NCBI GenBank assembly: GCA_022495005.1
Contig: JAGYXB010000665.1
Location: 558,001 to 622,000 of the forward strand
Reading direction: 5' to 3'
Length of the DNA: 64,000 nt
From: Rhyacophila brunnea
Lineage: Eukaryota; Arthropoda; Insecta; Trichoptera; Rhyacophilidae
Made by a program: the position numbers and the translations under genes
The notes under the pieces: generated by a model
Databases searched by the model: none
What the model saw: the letters and a program-made list of their open reading frames with translations, nothing else
Told to the model about the DNA's origin: nothing
Part shown: one piece after another, positions 12,801-21,900 of the stretch
How positions within the stretch are numbered: position 1 is the stretch's first letter
Layout of the letters: every line of letters begins with the position of its first letter

Positions 12801-15800
12801 TTGATGAAAATATGTGCCAAAAATTTGCACTATAAATAACTATAACACCGATTTTGACAGCAAAGGTATCTTATTAGCATTAACCTTATTCTAAAATTTA
12901 TATATTTTTTTATATATGTTATGTGCAATAAAATTATACACAATGATGACACTAGTTTTATTTTAAATTATTTTTCATAATCGTGATTCTATATTTCAGT
13001 TTAAAAATAATTTGATATTTTCAGCATGAATGGTTTTTTTATGAAGAAAAAAATTGCATGACTTAATAAAGTAGAATAGACTAATATAAAACAACTTCTC
13101 TTCATTTGTGATTAATATATTCCTTCATAATCTACTGAAGTAAAATACCTATATCTCCTTGAATCGGTGATGCACAACCTTTTCATTAGTACGGCCAATT
13201 TATTTATTTTCCAATTGTACCTATCGCACAGATAACGAGTGTTAGGGATAATGACCCGGTCATTCTCTACTCTGTATTACATACATGTTTATCAGATCGC
13301 TGACATGGCATGATGGCATCGGTAGACTTTTGTCAACCAATAAGGTTTTAATTGATCGTCACCAAATTGCTGTTTATAATGCGGTGATATGCAATAACTG
13401 AGTTGTCATGACCAAATTTGCTACAATCGTTGAATGTACATCAGTGATTCCGGTTGCAGCCAATGAAAAAAAACCTGTTCAGATGAAGCCTAAATGTATG
13501 AAGTGGAACAAAAAAATGGACATCCGGTCCAATAATTTTCATACAAACTGAAGAGTTGAATCGAATGGCACTTATGACAAATTGAAACTTGAAGAGGTCT
13601 CCCATCTGGCAGAAGGGTTTCTTCAGCATCTTTGCTTGCAGACAATAAACTTTAAAATATAATTTACACATGGAAGTGCTTTTACCATGCTTTACTGGAA
13701 ACGTACTCCGGAATTCAGGGGTTACCAAAGTTTTTTAGTTTACAATGCCCTTGGTTCATTAGGATTTTTCCACAGCTCCCTAAACCAAAGTCTACTAACT
13801 TAAGCCATTTTCACATATACATATTTTTTTTCCATCATCCGAAGACGACTCCTTTTTTCAATGATATTATTGGAATATTGGCACAGTGGATACTTTAGTA
13901 ACCCCCGGTCTAAGTAATTAAGAATATTTTTGGCATATTTCATTTAATCAGTGGGCTGTTGACTGCGGGTAGTGCACCACTAGTTTAAATCTAATTGTAT
14001 AGTAATTTATCTTGTTTTTAGTCAAAAATTTATTTAGTAGGTAGCATAATTAATTAAGTGTATGTATGTATTATCATTTTCCTCTGGTACTATCGAAACA
14101 TATCCAAGATATATCCACATCTTTTTGAAGTGATGGCATCATATACCTCAAAATATGATGTCGTATATAAATATCTATCAAGTCTGAGTCTCCTTGCGCA
14201 TTGATGTTTTTTAGAAGCGCCACAAACGCCCCGAATGGTGGTTCCACTTTTTCGTCACATTTAAATGTATGTAAATAGGAATCACAGCTTTTGTAGTGCT
14301 TTTAAAAAACACTAATGTGTAAGAAGACTAAAGTTGGAAATAGTGACTGGCAGGGGTGGTGAGATTGATTGATTGATTGATGATTAGTGATCAAAGGGGG
14401 TCGCAATGCCTAATAGGTCGGTAACCACCCCACTATAGTATAAACATCCTTTCTGCCTGCACAGTTATGTTATTATGTATTACATATTTAAATCATGGTT
14501 TGGCTTCTTATGTACATATATATATATTTTTTTTGTTGGATCTAAACATTTGAAGTGAATATTCATAAAAAAAATTGTAAGGAATGTACTCAATGGCAGT
14601 TTTGCAAAGCAGTGTGAGTATTTTTAATTGGGATGATATCTATGTAATTATTTTTTTTACATAATTGAGTCCAAGGCCAGATTACAGGATGCAAGATAAA
14701 TGACATGTTTTTTTATGTAACCGAGATCTAATGAATTAACCAGTATCTGGACAAACCAAAGTTTATTGAAGCGGATAATTTGTAAAGTAATTCCACAATA
14801 AATTTAAATATTTAATAGACCGGCCACATTTTGACATTAAATCATAGTAAATCAGAAAACTAATTTATTATATACAAGTATTTGATTATTGTTACGCTTA
14901 ATTTTTTTTTATTTATATTAATTGTATTCAATATATAACATTCAATATATAAAGTACGTAAAAATTAAATCGAAAGCTCCTTCTCTAGCCTGGACTAACT
15001 TATGCTCATATCTTATGATATATCTCGAATGATATACTCAGGCTGCAGTATCAGTAAAATAGTTTTCATTTGCCATCTAACAAAGATAGTATTTTTGTCA
15101 TATTTTACTAACACTATTATCTACTTAGCATTTATAACATAGCTTTGGTGTTTAATCTTGACACACCCGTTCTTATGGGCAATCATAAAGACGCAAAACA
15201 CGTTTCAGGGATACGTTTGTGGACCGTTCCAGACCGGTGATAACATACAATGACCTAGACCTCCCAGAGAATGGTGACTTGTTTTAGTGAATTTCCAAAC
15301 CTCGAGGCCATTATAATATAATTAATATTATACATCTATTTTTTTGTTCTGACCTTTCATAATTTATAGTCGTTGGGTATTTCCAACCATGTTTTTTTTT
15401 ATATATCTGCTACTATTTTTGACAATAAATGTAAAATTGACATTGATAATATCTTTTTTTTATTTTCGAACACCTATGACCTATCTATCCTGTGATATTC
15501 TTACTCTGGGAGGTGTGATTGAAGAAAATATAATATGTATGAGACATGACCACTTTTTCACCCTGCTTTTTTGTTATGATAGTATTACTATCCTAATGTT
15601 AAACGTTATTTCCTCCGGCGATGATAAATTCTTCATTTCAAAACAATTTGAAATAAATACTGTCTAATCTGAACAATCAATGGCATTTTTGTACAAAAAT
15701 AATATTTTCATAGATTCATAACTATTATTTTATAAATTAGCAGGCAAAAACATCACGATTTGTGTATGTAAATAATATTTTAATTGAAACACTAATCTCT

Positions 15801-16192
15801 ATAGCGGAATAAAATTCCAAAACAATTAAATTTATATTAATCTAAATATTTAATATGTACATGTCACATCATAATACAAGAGTTTTTTTAGTTATAAGTA
15901 TGTGTCATGTCTATATCATTGTTCATCAAGTAAATTTCTTCCGAATGAAACCTTGCACCTAAACAGCGATATAGATGTCTATTTCTTCTATTTTATTTCA
16001 ATGTGTTCTTTGTTTGCATCCTGTTGATTGGTAATTAGTAGAATTTTTTATAAATGTTGGATGTTTTTTTTTCTTTGAAAAGCTTATACTTAAAATGTTT
16101 GAAAATTTTAAAGGGGCGGAGTGTCAGACTTTCGCCCGGTGATTCACTACAGAGATCTTGATGCGCCCAGGGAGCCAGAAGAGTTTGTTTAA
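679..16192 (+). CDS. SRRT: Serrate RNA effector molecule (Ars2/SRRT), 3' eleven exons, 5'-partial
   Basis: Adaptor protein of the nucleus that links the cap-binding complex to microRNA processing, 3'-end formation and RNA decay (family knowledge). Coding exons: 679-871, 997-1260, 1975-2237, 3907-4140, 7669-7809, 8194-8394, 8737-9072, 9632-9889, 11836-11969, 12379-12513, 16114-16192. Every junction is GT-AG, and phases agree throughout, giving 745 codons plus TAA. Order along the fragment: helical core (1-64), acidic and serine-rich disordered part (65-300), RRM-like fold from about 300 to 370 with IFLRNL and RGWVTF, the conserved [20 protein letters not shown] block, a C2H2-like zinc finger ([15 protein letters not shown]), a Gly/Tyr/Arg-rich tail and the terminal YRDLDAP motif. 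Identification was by recalled similarity to animal SRRT over nearly the whole length. The N-terminal RS/RE-rich part is missing because of the window edge. Introns carry many transposons. Confidence 0.95.
997..1260 (+). CDS. SRRT: SRRT exon b: acidic linker
   Basis: Lysine/glutamate/aspartate-rich linker that includes [19 protein letters not shown]. Split codon GCT joins it to the previous exon. Donor at 1261 is GTAATT. Charge and position fit the low-complexity region of SRRT between the core and the RRM. Confidence 0.85.
1446..1814 (+). repeat. TTAA-flanked MITE, copy 1 (inverted relative to copy 2)
   Basis: About 360 bp lying between TTAA at 1447-1450 and TTAA at 1811-1814. Its ends are imperfect inverted repeats (GGCTATACTTCAG and GAGCGTACTTCAG read inward). 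Non-coding. A TTAA target duplication suggests mobilisation by a piggyBac-type transposase (inference). Confidence 0.75.
1975..2237 (+). CDS. SRRT: SRRT exon c: KRKRSR plus polyserine tract
   Basis: Encodes a basic KRKRSR cluster (a likely nuclear localisation signal) followed by a run of about twelve serines and an acidic stretch. Length is 263 bp, so skipping this exon would shift the frame. It sits between two inverted copies of a 360 bp repeat. Confidence 0.87.
2775..2880 (-). repeat. Possible tRNA-derived SINE head
   Basis: Read on the - strand, a segment resembling an A box is followed about 45 bases later by GATTGAACTCG, close to a B box. No body or tail could be delimited, so this is tentative. 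Confidence 0.3.
3206..3572 (-). repeat. TTAA-flanked MITE, copy 2
   Basis: Reverse-complement partner of the element at 1446-1814, aligned end to end by eye with scattered substitutions and small indels. Its outer end keeps TTAA (3565-3568); its inner end reads TTTTAG, a decayed target site. Together the copies bracket SRRT exon c. Confidence 0.75.
3907..4140 (+). CDS. SRRT: SRRT exon d: acidic segment and start of RRM-like domain
   Basis: 78 codons, phase 0 at both ends. Ends in [17 protein letters not shown]..., the first strand and helix of the SRRT RRM-like domain. Acceptor TTGTAG at 3906, donor GTGAGT at 4141. Confidence 0.93.
4400..4800 (-). pseudogene. Fossil mariner transposase fragment
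   Basis: On the - strand near 4645-4530 the frame [15 protein letters not shown] continues to [17 protein letters not shown], resembling the helix-turn-helix linker of mariner/SETMAR-type transposases (xLTxREIADEVGIS...LGMHRVxAKFVP). Flanking sequence is in broken frames. It belongs to a different, older lineage than the mariner copies at 10 and 34 kb. Confidence 0.45.
4919..6421. mobile_element. Non-autonomous piggyBac-like element
   Basis: Flanked by TTAA at 4915-4918 and 6422-6425. The ends read CCCGATCGGCGCG and, on the other strand, CCCGATCGCCGCG: a 13 bp terminal inverted repeat with one mismatch, starting with CCC as in piggyBac elements. Length 1503 bp. No transposase-sized frame remains; short frames inside show no recognisable similarity. 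Lies in the SRRT intron between exons d and e. Confidence 0.75.
6855..7283. mobile_element. pogo/Tigger-like MITE, copy A
   Basis: 429 bp between TA dinucleotides. Ends are CAGTAAAACCTCGTTAATA inverted (TATTAACGAGGTTTTACTG at the other end). CAGT...CCTCG ends with a TA duplication are typical of pogo/Tigger-type elements. No coding capacity. The interior matches copy B at 17311. Confidence 0.82.
7669..7809 (+). CDS. SRRT: SRRT exon e: RRM-like domain core
   Basis: 47 codons reading [16 protein letters not shown] then [11 protein letters not shown] and [13 protein letters not shown]. This is the RNP1-like strand and second helix of the SRRT RRM, very close to fly and human SRRT as recalled. 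Confidence 0.96.
7895..8135 (+). repeat. tRNA-derived SINE-like element
   Basis: Starts with a tRNA-like head (GTTAGCTGAGTAGTAGAAC, then a weak B box near GTACGTTTAAAGCC). Ends in a ...GATTGTAAAGCTAATGAT segment and an A-run, as seen at SINE 3' ends. Ends immediately before SRRT exon f. Confidence 0.45.
8194..8394 (+). CDS. SRRT: SRRT exon f: end of RRM-like domain
   Basis: 67 codons beginning [17 protein letters not shown] and ending in a variable Asn/Lys/Ser linker. [14 protein letters not shown] is a conserved SRRT motif. Donor GTAATT at 8395. Confidence 0.95.
8405..8520. repeat. Interspersed repeat fragment
   Basis: Starts with a CATCATAATCATCAG run followed by TCCATTGCAGGATGAAAGC. This arrangement resembles the ends of abundant arthropod non-LTR retroelement families (from memory). 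Only the terminal part is present and orientation is uncertain. Confidence 0.35.
8737..9072 (+). CDS. SRRT: SRRT exon g: DUF3546/Arsenite-resistance core
   Basis: 112 codons: [20 protein letters not shown], an Ala/Gly/Glu-rich insert, then [18 protein letters not shown] and [15 protein letters not shown]. The last two motifs are nearly invariant in animal SRRT. The Ala-rich insert is the variable part. Confidence 0.97.
9632..9889 (+). CDS. SRRT: SRRT exon h: C2H2-like zinc finger
   Basis: 86 codons containing [20 protein letters not shown] and [21 protein letters not shown]. This is the SRRT zinc-finger region implicated in binding RNA and partner proteins (family knowledge). The next intron carries an intact mariner in opposite orientation. 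Confidence 0.97.
10016..11309 (-). mobile_element. Complete mariner transposon, copy 1
   Basis: 1294 bp element flanked by TA at 10014-10015 and 11310-11311. Inverted repeats of about 29 bp begin CGAGGGTGGGTCAATAA and differ at one position. It contains one uninterrupted transposase gene and sits antisense in the SRRT intron between exons h and i. Near identity to the copy at 34553 points to recent movement. Confidence 0.96.
10081..11145 (-). CDS. Mariner-family transposase, intact
   Basis: 354 residues, full length for mariner. An N-terminal helix-turn-helix DNA-binding region (about 1-115) is followed by the linker WVPRLLT (124-130) and the catalytic DDE/D domain. Acidic residues: D163 in TVDETW, D257 in FHQDNAR and D292 in [11 protein letters not shown]. 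The last two are 34 residues apart, the D34D spacing of mariner proper. The enzyme would excise and reinsert the element at TA sites. Start taken at 11145; Met4 is an equally possible start and matches the start of copy 2. No stop or frameshift is seen, so it may be active, but expression cannot be judged. Confidence 0.95.
   Translation of the reverse strand: MWKMEKWKIEFRAVIKHFNIKGLTAKEIKNELDLVHGISAPSLATIYNWLNEFKRGRTSTKDEPRSGRPVEVTTPEMINKIHDMVLSDRRLKLSEIIEVTGISKGSVISILHDKLGMKNISARWVPRLLTVDNKRNRVVASKALLSLMQRNPDEFFRRFVTVDETWIHHYTPETKEQSKQWIAKGKPCPKKAKTVKSAGKVMATVFWDAREIIFVDYLEKGKTITGDYYASLLDQLKNKIEEKRPHLNRKKILFHQDNARVHTCLRSMAKIEELKFELVDHPPYSPDLAPSDFFLFPNLKKWLSGQRFFSNEEVIDRTNAYFEDLPKTYFSDGLKKIEKRLTKCIELQGDYVEK
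11355..11560 (+). repeat. tRNA-derived SINE-like element
   Basis: GGATGGCTATGCTGGTAGAG resembles an A box, with GATTCGATCCCG 35 bases on as a B box, so the head looks like a tRNA gene that has lost folding. The body runs to about 11560 with no clear tail. It begins some 45 bp beyond the mariner end. Confidence 0.5.
11836..11969 (+). CDS. SRRT: SRRT exon i: post-finger helix and proline-rich linker
   Basis: Encodes [22 protein letters not shown] then a Pro/His/Ser-rich linker. It follows directly on the zinc-finger exon in phase 0 and ends two bases into a glycine codon before GTTAGT. Confidence 0.95.
12379..12513 (+). CDS. SRRT: SRRT exon j: Gly/Tyr-rich tail
   Basis: Encodes a [23 protein letters not shown] low-complexity tail ending in RSFARG. 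The donor at 12514 (CAG|GTACGC) leaves two bases that pair with G at 16114 to make Arg. If the donor is not used, the frame continues only RYAL and stops at 12524-12526, so a shorter isoform is possible. Confidence 0.88.
12514..16113 (+). other. SRRT: Last SRRT intron, 3.6 kb
   Basis: Contains the read-through stop at 12524-12526, poly(A) signals, a GATT tandem stretch near 14363-14383 and a possible decayed hAT-type element (about 13716-13908, ends CAGGGGTTACCAAAG and ACTTTAGTAACCCCC). The rest is AT-rich with no recognisable coding frame. Confidence 0.6.
12927..12932 (+). terminator. Candidate intronic polyadenylation signal of SRRT
   Basis: AATAAA about 400 bp after the read-through stop at 12524-12526. 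It would suit a short SRRT transcript ending inside the last intron. In AT-rich DNA this hexamer is common, so support is weak. Confidence 0.3.
16114..16192 (+). CDS. SRRT: SRRT terminal coding exon with YRDLDAP motif
   Basis: Reads [18 protein letters not shown] then REPEEFV and TAA. This corresponds to the conserved C-terminus (YRDLDAP...) through which SRRT contacts the cap-binding complex (family knowledge). The phase matches exon j exactly. Acceptor TTTAAAG is weak but follows a T-rich tract. Too short to stand out as a frame alone; recognised by the motif. Confidence 0.9.
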
Positions 16193-16473
16193 TGTGCGCG
16201 AGAGACGTCGAAGTCAAGTGATCACGCTGGCTATTCATTGTTTATATCGGTGGCCTAATTTTCTGCTCAGTAAGATTTCTCTCTTGAGATTATGCTTCCA
16301 AGAAGTGTGTTGGAGTGGCTGTATTTGTGTTCACTTAATGCAGCCGCTTATCGTCCCTCACGACAAAACATTAATCAAAGCGAAGTAATAATTACAAAAG
16401 TGATATATTGTCTTAATATAAGTGTAATTTGACAATTCAATCATTTAATGTTTCCTATTTTGTTAATTCCTTT

Positions 16474-16479
16474 AATAAA
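16474..16479 (+). terminator. Candidate SRRT polyadenylation signal
   Basis: AATAAA 282 bp after the TAA of the terminal exon, the first such hexamer downstream. Another follows near 16517. Plausible 3' end of the full-length transcript. Confidence 0.45.
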
Positions 16480-17310
16480 TGTCTTATTATGGACCCAATT
16501 ATTGACTGGTTTTTAATAAATTGGTAAATGAAAACATACTTATGTAATATTATACCTTTGAATCACAATGAATTACACGAATTAATTTAAGAAAATTATT
16601 TATTGTCTTTCTTAAGTATGTTACTTTTTCTTCTTTTTTGTACTACAGAACTCGTATCTATCTACAAAAATAGTAAAAACAAAATATTTATACACACACA
16701 AACATCTCAATCACTTGTTTATAGCAAATAAAGTGAACCCAATTATTTTTAATAGTCTGAATTTTTTCATTGGAATAGGTTATTTTATTTCACGTATTTT
16801 CTAAAAAGAAAATATTAACATTATTTAATAAACAACATTCTGTATGGTAGTACTAATCAAAAACAATAAATTGACACTTTTTTGCCGCAGTGGAATAGAT
16901 AAGTCATCGAATCACAAAACCTGCTCTGGTGACGTTTTCTGCTTGACAAAATATCGCAAATTTCTTACCTAATTTTATTTTCTCATTTTATCGCCTAAAA
17001 CGACGATGATTCTGAACTGTCATACAATTTATAAGAAACGGGGTTTTAAAAATGTCCAGAATGGTTTTGCAAAATGTCTGGAGCGGTTTTGCGACTACAT
17101 CTCTGATTCGTTGAAACTAGAAAATTGTGTAATTCCAAAAACACTATACAGGAGAAACAAATAACATGGTTTCGTTTACAAATATGGAGTTAAATCATCC
17201 ATGATTAAACAATGCTACAATTTTTTTAGAATGACATTTGCAAGATGGGTAGACATCAACAACGGCCATCTAGTGTCAATTCACGTCAATTTTCGATTAA
17301 AATGGAGTTA

Positions 17311-17735
17311 CAGTAAAACCTCGTTAATAAGAACACTGATAATTCGAAATTTTCACAAAAAAAAAGTCCCTTGGACATTATTTTCATATTAAACCATACC
17401 TTTAATTCGAATTTCGTTATTCGAAATGATTTCAGAGTCCTGCCATACAAAAATATTCAATAAATCGTAATAAAGAACACTATTTCATGACCCAGTCATT
17501 GAAAATTGTGATAGATTTTTCTTAAAAATGACTTATTTTTAAGAAGGTAATATAAATAATCTTGACATTTTATGACCCATTAACACACGGAATCGAAAAT
17601 TTCGTAGGCACATCTATGATCGTAAACGAAATTAATGAAAATTCAAATTTTAATATTTTTCCCCCATACATTTCGTAATTCGAATTTTTTTTCGATTTTC
17701 GGTCCCATGGAATTCGTATTAACGAGGTTTTACTG
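17311..17735. mobile_element. pogo/Tigger-like MITE, copy B
   Basis: 425 bp flanked by TA. Same inverted ends as copy A (CAGTAAAACCTCGTTAATA) and a closely similar interior, including the shared stretch around CCCATACATTTCGTAATTCG. Non-coding. Confidence 0.82.
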
Positions 17736-17827
17736 TACAAATTTTTTTGTTTCAACAACGATATTCAATCTCATATTACAATAATTATGGTATCCTCAAT
17801 CTTTTGTATTCCTACTGTTTACAGATA

Positions 17828-18320
17828 CAGTGAAACCTTGATTTTACATTTTTAAGGGACCGACACATAAAATATTTTAAAGGGAAAACGTAAAAATAAT
17901 AAAATTATTAATAATCGCAAATTGGTTTTACATATTATTATAATTAATATGTTTTTGTTCTTTCACCTTTTTGAGAATGGTCCTTTCCTCTTGAACCGGT
18001 ATTGTTTTTCATTACTGAGACATTTGAACTGGAATGTTGTAACTTGGTCTCGGGACACTGAAGACATGTCTAAAGTGAAACTCACGCACGTGTCTAGAAT
18101 TTATTTCAATGATTGCTATGCATTGAATTGAATGAATGTCTTCAGATAAATTGGTTTTTTAATTTTATGTAATTGAATTTTGAATATTTCAGACATAAAT
18201 TGTCGGAAATAACAATGTATAACCAAGAATTAAATGTACTAAAATAAAATTGGACTGGGAAACTACACACAAATAGCGGGAAAACAGAAATTCCGGGCAT
18301 GTAAAATCGGGGTTTCACTG
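17828..18320. mobile_element. pogo-like MITE of a second family
   Basis: 493 bp flanked by TA (17826-17827, 18321-18322). Ends read CAGTGAAACCTTGATTTTAC and, inverted, CAGTGAAACCCCGATTTTAC. The interior differs from copies A and B. Only 92 bp separates it from copy B. Confidence 0.78.
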
Positions 18321-18706
18321 TAATAAAAACTAAGACAAATGAAATGAATTATTTTTAAGAACAGTAAATCAATTCTAAGACTACAAACACATTTTTTTCA
18401 ATTTTAATAATTAATACAATCATCAGCTATTGAGCAGACTCCCCAAATTCCATTAAGTTGCTATCATTCAATATACAATAGGATGAGTTCATTTCTTTGG
18501 CAGTAATTGAAGCAGTTTACCATAATAAATTACTTGATAAAATTCAATTATCAATAACTTCTCTTACTTTAAAAGACTAGTTGAGCATGATGGGATACGA
18601 TCGAATAATGTTTTCAAAGCACTTGTAAACCATAATATGCAAAATTCATTTAACCTTTCACCCTCTGACAAGTGACAATTGGTTTTCTAATTGGAAGACA
18701 ATAATA

Positions 18707-18954
18707 TCATGAGGGCAATTTGACATGTGGGCAACTGAGCTCGTCAGACATGTCGCCACAATTATCGGTTCCGTTGCACACCCGCCATTTTGGAATACAT
18801 CTCTTGTTGGAGCATTTGAACTCGTGGCGCCGGCACGAACCGCCGCACCCTCTGGGCTCATCGCTGCCATCCTTGCAATCCTCCAACCCATCACAGAACA
18901 AAATGCGCGGAATGCATTCTCCATCTGTGCATGTGAATTCATCATCAGGACAAG
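18707..18954 (-). CDS. LDLa membrane protein exon 4: LDLa 3 and 4, stop
   Basis: Two repeats ([13 protein letters not shown]...DGSDE and [13 protein letters not shown]...DMSDE) followed by PHVKLPS and TGA at 18709-18707. No good donor is seen between the last cysteine and the stop. Confidence 0.9.
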
Positions 18955-21900
18955 CTGCGAGAAAAAATTCAGCTTATATAAATAACAGAATATTATGTAT
19001 CAATGGCATGTTATAAAATGAATATTCGATAAGTGAAAAATTGGTAATTGCGAATTATGTACACAGTTTTGTGAGTTCTTTGGTTTGGTCACTACAAATT
19101 ACATATTGAAGTAATTATAGGTGGTATCTGACAGTTAGATTTATAGAATTTATTTTCTCGGAGAAATTGAAGATACATAATCTTCTGATGGGAAATATCA
19201 GTTTTCCACTTACAAATTGACCAAAGACCAAATAATATATTCTTTGCTAACGAGAGCCGTCAAATTACTCACTACTACAAAAAAGGTCTCATGTTAATTA
19301 CTTTTGTTTCCTTGAGCCATTTCACATAGGCAGGTTATAATCGTGATCCTGATTGCACGTATAATTAGCAAATTGAAGAACTGAACCGCTTTGATTTTTG
19401 ATTGATTCGATTAGCAATTCAGATTAAATGTGTAATGTTGCCTAATGATTTAGAAAAGACATCAATTTCACTGACATTGTTAATATGAGTGTATTCATTA
19501 TTTAAGTGTTGAGCTGTCCTCTATTTAATTGAAATCACAAAAGTGACTCGTAAGCATTATAGACATAAAATTTGACTACAACTCTAATATATATGACAGA
19601 TGCGAATCTGGTGTTCTGATCGCCAATAATGTGTAATGCAGCAATAATGTATAATATATCTAAGCAGTTTTAATAATATTTTACCAGGAGTGCAGTCCAC
19701 TTCATCGGAACCGTCCCAACAATCCAGAATTCCATCACACCTACGTTTTTTCTCCAGGCATGATGTATTATTTCCGCAGTGAAAGTTTTTGGCAAGATTA
19801 CAAGCTATTTGGAATAGAAAAAGTGATTCGATTAGGAGTTTATTTACATATACTGGGCGCATTTCAATCTAACTAAGATAATCTGTTGAACATTGTCCTG
19901 CATATGACTTAACCCCAAAATCAATTAAAAAAGTGATAAATATGCTGTATCCTATTCCGACAGTTAATTATTCCATGATGTGAACTGTTGGCATGTAGTT
20001 TTTTAACTCAGGCGCTGACGATTGTGTTAACTGCTTTAGAGGTAGACAGAGTACAACAATTACATATTGAGATGCGGTGATTTTGTAAGTTAATACTAAT
20101 ATTGTGACACTGGCGGCTCAGCCACCGCCTCAACTCAACACGATAGATACAAATGCATCAGTCCACATGAAGTTGGCTGAGCTCCACAAAAATAGAGACA
20201 CCTCACGTGAAATGCATACCAACTTAATCAATGTGTTACCAATTATTCTAGGTAACCACCTTGTAAGGAATAGCCCAAAGTGAAATCTGTGTTATTTCGG
20301 ATCGAGAAAAATAACAGAATAGTGGTACTAAATTGGGATTACGAACATCGTTTATAATGGGTTTGTCTAAAATTCTGATGAATTTATGGGCATCAGATTT
20401 CTGAAAGAAGAATAGTAAGTTATCAATGGCCTGTTCCATTATGACATAAATACATTTTCTATTATGACAATACATAATTACTTGATAGCACTGAACTGCT
20501 AGTTTGACAGAAGCACAATGACAATTCCAGTACACAATAAATTAAGACTAGGAGACTGCTGTTTAAGTCACGATTGACCATTAACCAGAAAGAAAGTAAT
20601 GTCAGATGATCCTGTAGAACAGAGAAGAAGAGACGGATGCAAAATTTACTGACTAGTTATAGCTACCAGTGACTATCGTATGTTTGAAGTGCGAAATTGG
20701 TGGCCAGCCACTGGATTGGGACTAGATTTCGGATAGAGTTATGAAAGGAAGCCAGGACGCACTCTGGCTTGTCACTTTCTTGATGTGTTGGTTATCGGTA
20801 AGCATGTTTTCATACATTGTACATTTAAATTGTTATATGAATTGAATAAAAATAACTTTTTTTTGCACTCAATACCATAATAATTTATACAGGACTATTT
20901 GGGGTCATATGGTCATATTAGGGTTATGCAATATACTTTGAAAATAAACAAAAACTGGTTTTAGTACACCAATAATGAGGTATTTGAGATATAAAAATTT
21001 GAACGGTAGTTTCTTTTTTCCATCGTATATTCTCATATTAGAAATTGTCTTAATACACCACCTACACTCTGGACCACATGGGCCCATGTGGTCCACTTAG
21101 TATCGAACATGGTAATTTACTTTACACTACATACTGCTTGAAATTATACATAGAATATTATATTGTATGTATTTCTTGTTAGATTTTGACCATGTATTTA
21201 GAAACAGATGCCTCAACTAATAGTATGTACACTTACTGCAATCAGTCTCGTCAGAGCGATCGTAACAGTTGATGTGACCATCACATCTCTTTACGGCAGG
21301 AACACAGAGATTGTTTTTGCATCTCCACTCATCCGCTTTGCACAGTTGCAATGTTTCCAGTGGGCGGCATGTGTATATTGAATGCTTGTGATCCAGCAGA
21401 TGGCATGCTTCTATTTCGAGACCACAGAACCCCCCGCAGCCTACAATTTAACAAACTTATTTATTTATTACACTCAAATCGCGAGAAAAGATATAACGTC
21501 ACTGTACAGGCCAATTGCTGTAACCCTCACTTTTCACGAAAATGAGATTTTGATGGTAATGGATTTATTGCATACTCTTACACGAACTGGCCAAGTATCA
21601 TAAATCCCAAAAAAATATTTCATATCAAAATAATTCAAAACTATTTTTTAAGCCATTTGTAACTTGACAAATATTCAAGCCAAATGCTGTAACCCTCTCT
21701 AAACGTAAGCCACAGGGTACGTACAGGTAAGCCACTCAATTTGTAATAAAATAATAAGTAAATCCAATGCCCAAAGTTTTTTTCACTTCCTGAACAATTT
21801 GATATTTTAGGGTTACGCTACTTGGCCTGTACAGTGACGATAACATATCAATACAGTTTACCTAGAATTCATCTAAAAAAATCTTGGCCCTCCAAGAGTT

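Larger units (their letters stand above)
16193..18706. other. Region between the convergent genes: SRRT 3' UTR and two pogo-like MITEs
   Basis: Holds the 3' UTRs of two tail-to-tail genes and the pogo-like MITEs at 17311-17735 and 17828-18320. I see no other gene. No protease-coding exons for the LDLa gene were found here on the - strand. Confidence 0.6.

Noticed and set aside
18720..19016. Two + strand frames of 86-98 codons
   Set aside because: Antisense of LDLa exon 4; the - strand frame has the conserved cysteine pattern and splice sites.
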